64,000 nt of DNA from Parasponia andersonii (Eukaryota > Streptophyta > Magnoliopsida > Rosales > Cannabaceae): contig JXTB01000136.1 in the NCBI GenBank assembly GCA_002914805.1, forward strand, positions 504,077 to 568,076. The letters are read 5' to 3'. This document shows, piece after piece, positions 1 to 11,230 of this stretch; positions within the stretch are counted from its first letter, which is position 1; the number at the start of each line of letters is the position of its first letter. Below the pieces are notes generated by a model that searched no databases, was not told the DNA's origin, and saw only the letters and a list, made by a program, of their open reading frames with translations. The position numbers were made by a program, and so were the translations under genes.

Positions 1-433
1 TAAAGAAAACGTGTATAAACCGTGTATTAAATATGGCAAAAATTGGCAAAAAAACATGTATAGGGCTGAGGAACCTCACACTATAAATAGGGGTACTATT
101 TCTCATTGTAAATCATCCCAGAGTGTAAGAAATACCAAGTGTTGTGAGAGTATTAGAGTGAGTTTACTCTTGAGAGTTAGAGAAAAATACAATTTTTCTC
201 TTGGGTGTATTCGGGTCTGGGTGTAAGGAGTGCTGAGTAAGTGTTTGTAAACACTTGTAAAGGTTTTTTTCTCTCAATAGTGAAAATCTGCAGTAGATCT
301 GTGGACGTAACCAATTTGATGAACCACGCTAATTTTGTGTGTGTCCTATTTATTTTTATTTCGGCGTTATTTTTTCACATTTATTTTATCGCTTCCACTA
401 TTGTGTGTCTATTGGGGAGGTTATTCCCTAACA
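1..433 (+). mobile_element. Copia-type LTR fragment (3' LTR or solo LTR)
   Basis: The left end lies outside the window. A TATA box (tataaatag) sits at about 82-90, followed by a leader-like region rich in gagag/ttctc. The U5-like segment 'gtggacgtaacc...gaaccacgctaat' at 302-335 matches the end of the Copia LTRs at 24345 and 29027 in layout. The segment ends in 'ccctaaca' at 426-433, a normal LTR end. No primer site follows, so this is a 3' or solo LTR. It is a different family from the 24.3-kb element, since only short blocks agree. Confidence 0.6.
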
Positions 434-778
434 ATTTCCATTGCCTATTTCCCATGCAACTTGCTGTTTGGTTGTGTTGTCGATCCTTTGTTTTATCTCT
501 AAGACTTATTGTCGTTTTGAGCCTATGATATGCATTTATTTGTACGAGTCCAGACTCCTCCAAAACAGTGTGTTTTGTGAACTAGTCAGAGTGCTATTCG
601 GTGTTTTGGTTTACTCTTTCTTTTAGGACTCGATATTGACCAGCCATCGTTGGAAGGAGCTTTCTCCTTGTTTTATCAATGAATTCATCAGAAGACTGGT
701 ACGTCCATCCTTATTCTACTGAGGGTGCTTCTTTCTGTTTTCTCCTAGGCTCTGCGTCAGCCCTCTACCATTTTCTTC

Positions 779-935
779 TTACATGTATTGTGTTTTTTTT
801 TTTTTTTTTTTTTAAATTGAGTGTATAAAATTGTATCGTGTTGCAATTTGTAGCATAAACTTAGTCTACCTAACAGTGACCCTATCTAGTATTGATTATG
901 AATGCCGTTTTTAGCTTTTTTTTTTTTTTTTTTTT
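779..935 (+). repeat. 157-bp segment duplicated at 10834
   Basis: From 'ttacatgtattgtg' through a 21-nt T run to 'gccgtttttagc' plus a second T run, this matches 10834-10990 base for base as read by eye, including the length of the first T run. The copies diverge only inside and after the second T run. The second copy begins right after the only N in the window, which suggests an assembly join rather than a biological repeat. Confidence 0.85.
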
Positions 936-1282
936 CTTCTCTGAAAAAAAAATGCGTTTAATAAGTCCCTCTTTTTGATTAACAGATTTTAAAAATTGTT
1001 ATTTAAATAAGAAATATAATACAAATTGCATAATATATCATTCTATAGCAGCACATATAATTTATAATAATACCAAACACTTGAATGTACTTAAATATTT
1101 CGTTTAAAGAGTTTTGTAATTTAAAAAATGGAGCTTAGCAAAGGCCTCGCGTTGCAATTGTAGCACAATTATAGCACAGCTCAACAATACCAACCTGGCC
1201 AGTACGGGGACTAACATTCACAAGTGCGCTTTCCCATTTATTTTCGGATTGGGGAAAAAATAAGAAAGAAAAGGCGCCAAAA

Positions 1283-1304
1283 AGAGAGAGAGAGAGAGAG
1301 AGAG
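1283..1304 (+). repeat. (GA)n microsatellite in the 5' leader
   Basis: About eleven GA units lie immediately upstream of the predicted start codon at 1311. GA/CT runs are common in plant 5' leaders. Confidence 0.8.
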
Positions 1305-1310
1305 CACAGA

Positions 1311-4300
1311 ATGACTTCAGCAGTGGGATGGTACGGACCGCTTATCGATCTCGCAAAAGCCGCTCTTCACGTCGGCCATTTTGTTCAGCTTCTCGTATTC
1401 GTTCACCGATCCACTCCCGTTCAGGTCTCTCTATTTCCGTGTATATGTAATATATAAAAGTACATATTTTTGTGTTTAAGATTTTGAAATTTTCTGTTTG
1501 TTTATTGATAAAAAAACCGATATGATTAGCTGATAAAAGGGTAATTTTTGGAATGTGTATATATGTATATGTATATGTATATGCAGTATAAGTCATGGAA
1601 GGGAGGCGAAGTAGTGAGGAGGGACATTCAGGTGGGCGATGATAGCAGGCCCTACTTCCCCATTTCAATTTGGCAGAAGCAAATAGGATCCATGGCCCTA
1701 CCCGGTCATATCATTTTGTTGCAAAGTAATTTTATCCCCTGTTTTTTTAAATTTTTTTTCTTATTAATCTCTACAATTTTTTAATTTTTTGAATTAATTT
1801 TTGTAGTATCTTGGATTTTTCAGATGTTAAGATAACGAAATATGGACAAGTTTTGGAGGCTAGAACAGTTCACTGTTCTTCTTTACTTCCTCTAATAATC
1901 CATCCTTGCCAATCACTTGTCTCCAGAGGTACAATTTATGCCTGTATCCATCATATACATTTTATTCCCTTTATAAGGGATTGTTTGATATTACTTTTTT
2001 TGCTACTATTTTCGTTTTTGTTTTAAACAAAATTCGAAACGAGGGTGGAGATCTTCTCAAGACATCAGCCGAAAAAAGTCAACAAACCCCACTACCCCAA
2101 TATTATCAAACAAACAAACCTCTATGTTCTGCCATTTGGTAAAATTTTGTTATTGGGAGCTTTTGTAGGTATGGATGAGTTGGTAGCAGAGTGTCGAATA
2201 GGGATAGTGGCTAAAGAGAAGCTCAAGAAGGTAATAGAATGGCTGCAACGAGCCGGGTCGACCACCTTTTGCAGCAATCAGCCACATTGCCATCCGGTAT
2301 TCTCTTATACCGCTTGACCCTGCTGTTATCGCTTGTTACATTAAATTTACTTCCTTTAGTTTTGTAATGAATGAATCTATGTGCATCTTCACCCTGACTT
2401 TGGCTGTAAAGTGGATTTTGATTTCTCTAATGGAACTTTTCTTTCAATGCCAGTAGATATTGATTGCGTTGGGAAGTTTGGTCTTGTATTCAATTACTTG
2501 ATGATATTCTGATATTGCCCTTCACAACTTTCTTCTCCAGCATTGATTCTTTTGTCTTTTAACTTGTTGCATATTTAATCTAATACAGGAAAAGATTATT
2601 ACTTTTTGTGTTAGTGTGTGTCTTTACATTTCTATTTTTCTGGGTATAGAATATGTGCTTTCCCAGCTTCATTTACTTGTTTCGAATTTCAATCCAGTTT
2701 GGGAAAGTCCGAACACAGCCTCCTTGTCAATTACTAACCAATTGCCACAAGTAAGAGATAGTGGTTCATATTGGGGCGGTTTTTATGAATTGTAGCAGAA
2801 AGTGCAAAACTAGTGAAAGTTTAAGAGGGAAAATTTCTTTCTTGCCCCTTCTTTTTGTTTCTTTCAAATCTTATTTCTTGATTCAACAAGTATTCTGTAA
2901 TAATCATTTTGTTCTTACTGGCTTCTTACTAAAATGATATACAGTTTTCCAAAAGGGATTAAATTTCTGGAGTTTGAATCCAATGTTTTAGGATTAGCGC
3001 ATATGAGTTTGGTTCTCTACGAATCAAATCAATGATCTCCTATGCAGAAACCAAAGTTGGCCCAAACCATTGGGCCCTGGTGTGATACGATACATATAGA
3101 TATAGTCGTAAGAGTATAATTTAGTTATATGAGATAAAAATACATTTAATTTTCGGATAGAACTAAGAGGTGATACATACTAATTTTGTGTTATTATATA
3201 TTTTTTTATTGTTATGTCCCTCGTGCTTTCAAATCCTGAGTCCTGATATTATATATGAATGCTTGTTCATTCTGCATTGTTTTCTAAGGTTTAGTTATAC
3301 TCGATGGAACTTGAATGTTACTTTATTGAGTTACGTATCTTATCTGCTGAGTCTACGTCTTACACTACATAATCCTGGAAGTTTTGTGCAATTGCTGACA
3401 ACAGTCTGCACAGAAGATGCATTTTGAAAGAAACTGGAAACTTCCAGAAGAGAGAAAGTCCAAGGACTGTGTTTCACTGTCTGACTTATCACGCTTAACC
3501 GATTCATGCAAGGCAGTCTTTCTTGCATCCGTTGGTGAAATTTTTCTTCCATTTACAACTAAAATCCTTGATGCGTCTGAGAAAGAAAAGATGTTCGTTA
3601 GCGGAAGACTCTCTAAAGCAGGAGACACTAGTTTAGCAACTGATCTCATTTGTACTGGCTGCCAGATATGTGGTTCCCCTCTGGAGATGCAGCATGGGTA
3701 TTATCGTACGGTTATCTTGCTTTATTGCCATGTCAACCAACTTGAGAACTGAATGGTTTCTTTTTCTTCTTTTTTACATGCACCAGCTCTACGTTTGAGA
3801 AGGAAGCGGCCCCTTTATACTGCTCAGAGAGCTCAAATCACCTTCATGTAGTAAGCTTCATTTACAGGCCGTTTATGGTACGGATATTATATTGCCTTTT
3901 TTCTCATCCACTCGTTATTTTGGGCGACTGCTTAATAGCATTTTGAATTTCGATGTAAATGTAGTTATATGTATGGGATGAATCCGAGTACGTGCCGCTT
4001 CTTGTCAGAAACAAGGCAGCAGAACTCTTGTTTGGAAACATAAAGGCTGAGAGAGTCTATTCAAGCTTTAGAGAGCAACGTAATGACCAAGACGCTGGTC
4101 CAAAAGATTCCACTCAGCGCGATCCTCGTGGGGTTTTCAAGGATTTTTCTTGTTCATCGGCTGTAGATACAAGCTTGAAATTGAAGGGAAAACAACGTCC
4201 TATACATAATATTAATTTCTTCGTTATCTGGTTAATTCTTTTAAAATCCTTGCTGCAACAAGGAAAGAACAGTCCTCTGAAATTTGAAGTCATTGTGAAT

Positions 4301-4363
4301 ACTGGCTTGGATAGAGAAAATGGTAGGTTTGAAATGGTTTCTGTGTGGATGCCATGTTTCTGA
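1311..4363 (+). CDS. OB-fold nucleic-acid-binding protein, RPA/SHLD2-like C-terminus, 7 exons
   Basis: Exons read by eye, all with GT-AG borders and preserved phase: 1311-1424, 1587-1725, 1824-1928, 2169-2296, 3414-3697 (or from 3405), 3787-3877, 3965-4363. Joined, they give 420 codons including the stop, so 419 residues with no internal stop. Residues about 20-130 look like an OB-fold (segment VGDDSRPYFPISIWQKQ, then a strand with KITKYG). The C-terminal half has a cysteine cluster (C242, C245, C248, then C269 and H275/H277) followed by LYVWDESEYVPLLV and an AAELLFGNI motif. That order resembles the zinc-containing C-terminal OB-fold of RPA1 and of Shieldin subunit 2 (FAM35 family). A role in single-stranded DNA binding or repair is inferred, not shown. 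The gene appears intact; intron 4 is long (about 1.1 kb). No gene symbol is given because the plant name could not be recalled with certainty. Confidence 0.85.
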
Positions 4364-4839
4364 AAATTAGGCCTGTTTAGGATAGTACTTTTTGTGCTTT
4401 GTTCTTATGCAGCAGTGGTATCCATGGTTTTCACTTTGTACATAGCCAAAAAAGGAGGAAAACAAATTCCCTAGCTTTCAGTTATATTGTTTGGACAGTG
4501 TGGTTGAAAAGAGCTAGTTAGGATATAAATTTGATTTTATTTTAATCATTCATTAAAGGGTGAATATGTAAATCAGAAAGTTTCTTTTGAGTCCCAAAAT
4601 AACTTCATGGCCTGACTTCTTTTATCTTTTTTATAATTTAAAAAAGAAAGAAATTTTACAGCTGAAATATGGAACTTTATTCAGAAATATTAAACGTTAC
4701 ATAAGGGGAATTGAGAGGAGGATTTTAACTCGGGCCACACGTTATCTCCAATTCAATGATGGGCAAAAGCGAGACATGGTCACCATATTCCAATTACGAG
4801 AATACGATGGCAAGAGCCATTGCCACTACTGCAGATTAA
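4364..4839. other. Downstream flank of the OB-fold gene
   Basis: Probable 3' untranslated region and AT-rich spacer. The part from about 4690 may be the body of the minus-strand SINE described next. No coding exon is seen. Confidence 0.4.
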
Positions 4840-4955
4840 ATTTCTAATATCGGACATAACTAAGTAATCCCTCGTGAGAAAGTAACTTGCTGTTTTGCGC
4901 CAGATTCGATCTCAGTGATAAGGAGGCAAGCATGCTTTTCCACTTGGCCAAACCC
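4840..4955 (-). mobile_element. tRNA-derived SINE head
   Basis: On the minus strand an A box, TGGCCAAGTGG (complement of 4940-4950), is followed by a B box-like AGATCGAATCT (complement of 4903-4913). Order and spacing fit an internal RNA polymerase III promoter of a plant tRNA-related SINE. No folded tRNA with acceptor stem is evident, so it is not called a tRNA gene. The 3' end was not defined; the body may run down to about 4690. Confidence 0.5.
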
Positions 4956-5037
4956 AAGGCTTTTTGACCAGCAAGCATGAACCAACCTGGGTGATTCCTG
5001 ATGACACCTCAAGTACCAATGATATCTGAGTTAAGCT

Positions 5038-5473
5038 TCATGACAGTGAACCGGCGGCAAATGGTGCCAACGGGGGGGTGGACGAACAAGGAGGAGGACC
5101 CAATGAGACAAGCAGCCAATGGTGAATCGATTGAAATTCTTCCAAGAAGCTATTAGCAAAGTCACAGATTTCGAGAGAGGTACATACCGTTTCTCCAAGC
5201 TCCAAAAAAGATGTCCACCAACTGTTTACCATGTTTATCCTTGATAAGTGTCCATAGTCCTGCTTGTCTCCCCAATATTGCAAGAAGTTCATTGGAGAAA
5301 ACCCAATGCATCGCTGTCTCGACCTCTAAACCACACATTCCACAAATTGTATCCACCTGGAATTTGGGTCTGCAGAGATCAGAGCCAGGCAAGGCGTCTT
5401 GAAATACCACGCAAGCTCCATGAAGCAAATTCTCAAGTGATTGGCGGAACTCGCTAGTTCCGCTACAAGTCAT
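5038..5473 (-). pseudogene. LINE reverse-transcriptase zinc-region remnant
   Basis: A 103-residue open frame (5473-5162) contains CGMCGLEVETAMHWVF and a following GLW, the pattern of the zinc-binding region after the reverse transcriptase in plant non-LTR elements (C-x2-C, E-x-x-x-H). The frame shifts into an overlapping one that ends near 5038. No upstream RT palm or endonuclease was recognised, so this is a short 3' fragment. The expected later Cys of the motif appears to be lost. Confidence 0.5.
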
Positions 5474-6226
5474 TCCTCAGGTGGGTACAAAAACAACTAA
5501 GATGCCCACAATATCACGACCCATGCCCACCAAGATATGTCGAGGCCTCAATCACTTGTCTTTCTACATTGTTGTGAGTTATATTGCAGTAAAGGTCTAA
5601 ATAAAACTCGAGTATTTTCATTCTGCAGAGCTGCATACCAGATAAAGGAGGTTTCTGGACAAGCAACAAGCAACTGATAACCATTAATCCTCAAGTTGGA
5701 TCATTTGGCGCTGTTCCCGCTTATTAAAATCTCCATAATTCGTCCCAGCAAAATTAACGGCCAGTTCCTTCTATCATGTTTATAGCGAAATGGAATATAT
5801 CATCACCCATAGTTAAACGGGGGTTTAAAGCTTGACTATAGTCAATCTGAACAAACGTGAATCTTATTGTGGTGTTTCTTACACTTTGGGGTAAAAGAAA
5901 GAAAATCAGTGCTCATCTTCAAGGAAGTCATCATGCAGAAACAAATATACAACTCTCAAAGTAGGGAAAGCGTCATGCAGAGGCAATTTTACGACTTCGA
6001 GAACTACTTCTCTTTTACTAAATAAATTCCCAAACAGTTCATAAAAAAAGAAATGAAGATGTGCTCTTGACTACCAGTAACAGGTTTGTGTATAGTAAGG
6101 TACAGTTAAATAACAGGGGGAATCAAAACAAAAAAAATGTTCAAAAACAGGATTACTCAGATTTTTTTTATTAATCAAATGGAGTAGCACCTAGACTGTG
6201 AGAAGCATAGCTATACATGCCTGAGA
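5474..6226. other. Intergenic spacer with no recognised feature
   Basis: The part nearest 6226 is presumably the 3' untranslated region of the minus-strand gene that ends there. Nothing else could be identified. Confidence 0.4.
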
Positions 6227-7947
6227 TTAAGACTCAGGTCCACTCTCGGAGGTAATTGAACCATCAGATGTGGAGTTTTGGGCTTCTAACAGCTTCATCT
6301 GGCGTTCTGCATGCTCTCTTTCGCAGGCACTTATCCCCATGATGATATCAAGCATCGTTCCAGTTGTGCCAAAGAATACAAGGGGTGCTAAAGATTTCCT
6401 TTTTATTCCCACTGGAATGGCTAGCAATGCCCCTGCTACTGAGAATACCCAAGTCCCCAGTGCGCTGCATATCATCAATATTCACTATTCAGTCCAGCTC
6501 ATCAACTTTCATTTGAGGCAGAGAATAGACTAAATGGACGAAAAGGAAGAGGATCATTCAAGGAAGTTCAAGTGAATACCAAGTCATTTTCATATCGCTT
6601 GTGATCTTAAACCTATATCTATGGCAGCTATGTTAATTAATAACTAGGCCCAAGGAGGGCTTAAATTCTGACCACAACAGAGATTCTAGTCATCCTTTTA
6701 GGAAAATGCTAAAAGACATCAGTAGTGTCAAGCACCACACACTAATAGAGCAGTGGGTGTTCAGTACCGATAGAATTGCTCTTTCTTCACAGGTTTATAT
6801 CACATAAACAAAGTAATGAAAATGGGAAATATTAGTCTAACTCAACATGGTACCATAGCAAGAAAAGCTAACAATGATATAAGTCAGATGGTTCGGATTT
6901 TGGAGAACAATTATACAATCTCCAACTGATTTAACTTTTTAGTTGAATGACTCAATATTGTTCACCAGTCTACCGTGTTCAGTATTACATTAAGTTTGCA
7001 GTTCAATCGTGAGACTTTTGATTTAACATCAAATCTAACTTTCAATGTCCTAAAAAAAAATTTCTATCATTTTTTGTCCAAATCTAAACAAGAGAAAATG
7101 GAATCCCTTGGAAATTTTTTATATTTCCCTCCAAAAATCCAGATTCCAAACAGGACCTTAAAACTTTTTAAATTAGAAAAGTGAGCCCTCAAATCAATCT
7201 ATTGAGTGTGATAATCATCAAATTGTTAAGCGATAGGTAAACTTAACGAACAGCATGCAGGAAAAGCAGCAAATATAAAAAGCCGAATCTTATCCAAATA
7301 TTCAATATCCAGAGACACGAAAAAGGACATAAATTTTGCTTAAAAGTTTGTGAAAAATGTTGACGAAACTTTTTTCAATCGAATAGTAAACATCTATGTT
7401 GCGCGGTATTGAAAAGCAATCGTTTGTTGTGAACCACAAATAAAGTTAATTAAGAAGAGCTAACAAATGTGGCACACCGATAAACTCAAACGAGTGAAAC
7501 AAACAAAGAATATCCAACAATGAGCTAAAAGATCTTCTTTGTGGATCTTAGCGTAAAGCAAAGACCCAAGGATATGAGCTCTGACAATACAATTCTCAAT
7601 GACCTAAAAATGTCTTAAAGGAACCATTTGAATGTTCTATTCACTCCCAAAAAAAAAAAAAAAAAAAAAAAAAACAAAGGAAAAGAAAGACCCAAATTGA
7701 TCAAAACAGCACTCTTTGGAATAACCATATAGATCCAAATCGACGGTCTGATATCAGAATTTCCTAAACTACAAGACAAAATTCAGAGTTAACCTTTCAC
7801 AAGCAAGAAAAGAAATCCCTATATCAGGAAGTTAGATATTACTATTAATATTATAAAGAGAAAAGAGCAATTAAAAAAGTAAATAAAAGGAACTGACTTG
7901 GAGACGGAGCACTCCTCAAGATGCTTAACATTCTCTTGGCCTGCCAT
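6227..7947 (-). CDS. Small conserved plant protein with two membrane segments, 2 exons
   Basis: Exon 1 is 7947-7898 and exon 2 is 6464-6227 on the minus strand; the intron (7897-6465) starts GT and ends AG, and phase is kept. The product is 95 residues. After a short N-terminus (MAGQENVKHLEEC), residues 18-37 and 42-61 form two hydrophobic segments joined by a basic turn (GIKRKS), so a membrane hairpin is likely. The tail is charged (EREHAERQMK) and then Ser/Glu-rich. The hydrophobic core is glycine-rich and TM2 carries a buried Asp (D56) and a GTTGTML stretch. The sequence looks like a strongly conserved plant protein of unknown function; two-membrane-segment mitochondrial proteins are a loose analogy only. 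The intron is large (1.4 kb) and AT-rich, with a poly(A) run at about 7650-7674. Confidence 0.8.
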
Positions 7948-8405
7948 TCCCAAATTTCAGACTCCTGCTCTGATTACTATAACAACAACCACCACCATTA
8001 CCACGAAATGTAAGGTAAAAATGACATTTTGGGTAGGTTTTGACAGTTGAAAATAACTTTTGACATGAGCTTTCACCATCAAAAATCCCCCCCCCCAAAA
8101 AAAAAAAAAAAAAATAAATAAATAAAATTGGAGGTTTAGAAATAACAACAAACAATTTCTAAGATTTCAACTAATTAATACCAGAACATATGTTCTTTCT
8201 TATAAATTAATTTTGTTGTTCTTTTCTTTTTCCCCTAAAAAGCGTTACCGAGCGTTGGGTGTGAGTGACGCACCTCTTTTGAAGAAGGGTTTGGAGAAGG
8301 GCTGGGCTGCTCTGAGGCTGAGGAAAGACGTTCGAGATGTCTACAGAAACACAGCGGCTGTTTGCGAGTTGCGACGGACAGATATCACAATCATCGCTTC
8401 TTGAG
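7948..8405 (-). promoter_or_regulatory. Probable 5' untranslated exon and promoter of the two-membrane-segment gene
   Basis: About 8230-8400 is less AT-rich than its surroundings and reads like a minus-strand 5' leader. A possible donor (AAGAG|GTGCGT) lies near 8262 and a possible acceptor (GAGCAG|GAG) near 7970, which would put an intron in the 5' untranslated region. The plus-strand open frame here (8213-8404) has no family match and is not called. Confidence 0.35.
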
Positions 8406-8456
8406 CAGTTATAATGTTAACGAATGACTCGCAAAAATGATTTTAACAAGGGTTTA

Positions 8457-8945
8457 TGATGGCACCAATCGTCCTTTAACTTTTGATTTTTTAATCGTGG
8501 TAATTAAAGTTTCTAAATTTTTTTGATCCTAGTAATTTAATATTTTAAACTGTTTAAATTATAATTTATTATTAAATTTTTGATAAAAACATATATAAAA
8601 AGCATTTTGTAACATGTATTTAAATGAAGTAAACTAAATAAAAGAATTAGTAGAGAATAAAAACTATATTCTTTACATTTTTTAGAGTTCTTAAAGCTGT
8701 AAGTTTATAAAAAAAATTTTGTGATAGTTCATTTTTAATCTTAAAATTCACAAATTATCTTTTAAATATATTTTGAGATGTCATTAAATATTTTTGGTTA
8801 AAAATTTAATTATAAATTATAATTTAGTCAATTTTAGGACAAAATTACTATAACTTAAAAATTTAGAAGCTTAATTATTACAATTAAAACTTTGATAATC
8901 AAATTGTCACATATCCGATACTTTAGGGACTATCTATGTCATTAA
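8457..8945. mobile_element. Fold-back MITE with long, diverged inverted repeats
   Basis: The left arm (from about 8457, 'tggcaccaatcgtcc') matches the reverse complement of the right arm (ending about 8945, 'ggactatctatgtca'). Matching blocks include gtaattaaagtttctaaat and aaattataatttat. Arms are about 150 bp. No clear target duplication was found, so the class is uncertain. Confidence 0.5.
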
Positions 8946-9439
8946 TCATTTCAATAAAATAGCTAATCCATACAAAAAAACACATGCTAATTGTAATTTT
9001 GACCTTGTGTTCTTATAATTGTAAAATGTATCTTTTTGGTTTGTTAAATTGGATCAAAAGCATAAAAAATTTTCGATTTTAATAAATTTATATTTCAAAA
9101 TAATTAGAACAATTGGTCATTTTCTCTTTTGACATTTGTAATTAGTATGAATTTGCCTAATTACTTTTGATTTTATATTCAAGTGTTCTATAAATAATAA
9201 AATTGTCATCTTTTTGCTCATTCATTTTTTACTTGTATACAAGTGCCCATAAAATGGTAAAATTATTTTTTTTCCCACTTTAACTCTAACTTTGTTAGAA
9301 CACCGTTGATGGACAATGACCATATAGTTATTTAATTTTTTAAAATAGCTAAATAAATGTTCTTGCTAATTTTTTTCTCTCTTATTGAGCAATTTCGAAT
9401 AATTAATTTTTTATGATTAAATAAATAACCCTTTTTTTT
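8946..9439. other. AT-rich spacer, nothing recognised
   Basis: No open frame, repeat or RNA gene stood out. Confidence 0.4.
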
Positions 9440-9665
9440 GCATGATTAAATATATATGTATAGAGTCCATTTTACGTGTGTATAGCCACTAGTTTATCAT
9501 CTAATGACCATAATGATTTGAGTAATTGGAGGGAAAAAAATCAATAAAAATATATTATTAAATGTTATTTCTCTCACTATCTTTTTATTATGGAAAGATA
9601 TCTAAGATGAATTTTAATTGGATAAAATAATATCGATACATAGGTTAAAAAAATACATACTGAAT
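9440..9665. mobile_element. Possible MITE, relative of the one at 18256
   Basis: The right end, 'cataggttaaaaaaatacatactgaattggtgtca' in two halves near 9640-9665, resembles the right end of the MITE at 18518 and the segment ending near 39497. The left end was not defined. Confidence 0.35.
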
Positions 9666-10832
9666 TGGTGTCATATATATAAACAAAAACAAAATAAAAA
9701 GGTATAATATAATAGTTTTTACTCAAATGTAATGTATTAGTAAGCGGTAGAAGGCGATATATGATAGTTTCTGGGTGGTTATATGGTCCAAGACCTAAAG
9801 CAAAGTATTTTCTATTATTCTCAGCTACGTTACAATGAGGACATATTATATCAACAATACTAATTTGCCCATAACAAAATTTGTAACTAATAATATTTCA
9901 TATTTCATCTAATAAGTCTTTGTATAAGAGAGTTCCATAGATTAAATCAAGAGATCCTCATGGTCCATCCTACAATATAGTTAATTATTAAAACATCGTA
10001 ATAGATACAACTTCATAAACAAAATACAACAAGTAAAACACAAAATTAAAACGTTGAGAATTATAAAATTGTAAATGTCAATTCTCTTCCAAAGTAAGAA
10101 GCAAGTTTGCAAAATAAAGAAATTATATTAAAAAATAAATAAAAACAATCATAATTAGCAACAACAAAGATTCACTGTTAAATGAGTAATGATTTATCTT
10201 ATATAGTTTGAAGTTGTACTACATTAGGACAAGGATGACGAGGGTCAAGAAGGAAGAGGAGCCATAGAAGAAGTGTTAGTCTCTATAAACAGTATTGCAA
10301 TAATAAATTTCTATTATAAAAAATGCAAATAATATTTAAAGATGCATTAGTAATGTGACTCGTGTAGGAATAGGTGGCTTCACTCCATACCACCCATTTA
10401 TAGTGATTTCATTCTTTAGTAGTTTTTTGCAAGCGGTCTTCAGCGGATCGAGCATATTATTTTTTTTAACCCTTAGTATATTCTATGTGAATTCTTAAAT
10501 CCTCCTTTGTTTTTTTTTTTTTTTTTGAAAAACGGCATCTTTTGAATTCTGATTTTCCCTTTTTCTATATTGCTTTTTTGATTTGATGCACTACATTTGA
10601 TTTTAGGGATAATATTTGCAAGATATTGTAAATTTAATTTTGATTTTTTTTGGCATATTTTCATTTATTTTTGGATTGAATATTAGGAAGCAAGCTCATA
10701 CTCAGTGAAGTTGTTGAATCAAATGTCTAATAAGATTATAATTTATTTGTTTTGTTGTTGCACAGGAGGATGAATATGTATACCCTCAATGTGCAACCAA
10801 AGAGATTAAGTTGAACACAGGGATGTCTATCG
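9666..10832. other. Spacer with a possible truncated exon at its right end
   Basis: Mostly AT-rich without coding signal. At 10766-10832 a sequence after a good acceptor (tgttgttgcacag) reads open as EDEYVYPQCATKEIKLNTGM and is then cut by the N at 10833. This could be an exon of an incompletely assembled gene, but no family was recognised. Confidence 0.3.
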
Positions 10833-10833
10833 N
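10833..10833. other. Single ambiguous base (N), probable assembly join
   Basis: This is the only N in the window. What follows is a near-exact copy of 779-935, so the base probably marks a joint between contigs. Confidence 0.8.
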
Positions 10834-10966
10834 TTACATGTATTGTGTTTTTTTTTTTTTTTTTTTTTAAATTGAGTGTATAAAATTGTATCGTGTTGCA
10901 ATTTGTAGCATAAACTTAGTCTACCTAACAGTGACCCTATCTAGTATTGATTATGAATGCCGTTTT

Positions 10967-10997
<31 letters not shown>
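10834..10997 (+). repeat. Second copy of the 779-935 segment
   Basis: Identical to 779-935 by eye up to the second T run, which is 27 T here against 20 there. After the run the sequences have nothing in common. Confidence 0.85.
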
Positions 10998-11230
10998 GTT
11001 TACAATAAGGATTTGATATCCGGTTGGTTGAGCCTAGTGTACAGATATTTGCCTGGCTTAACTTTGCTCAGTATATTCACCTCGGGATTCTACATACGTT
11101 AGTCATCTATAGCAACAAGACACTCGATGGGGGTTAATTCCCTGGTCAATTGGGATTTTCCTTGATGGAGTTCAGAGTTACCGAGGTCATATTCTGGCAA
11201 ACGGTTGGCTACCCATGGTCGCCCTCGTCT
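10998..11230. other. Unassigned less AT-rich block
   Basis: A 230-bp block with base composition unlike the AT-rich DNA around it. Neither strand gives a long frame or a family match. It could be a gene or transposon fragment brought in with the assembly join at 10833. Confidence 0.3.

Larger units (their letters stand above)
434..1310. other. Intergenic region upstream of the OB-fold gene
   Basis: No coding exon can be supported here. It contains two long T runs (about 793-813 and 916-935), the 157-bp segment that recurs at 10834, and a GA-rich leader just before the start codon at 1311. The promoter of the downstream gene presumably lies in 940-1280, but no convincing TATA box could be singled out. 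Confidence 0.4.

Noticed and set aside
4903..4950. tRNA gene on the minus strand
   Set aside because: A and B boxes are present, but no acceptor stem or cloverleaf could be formed by eye; a SINE head fits better.
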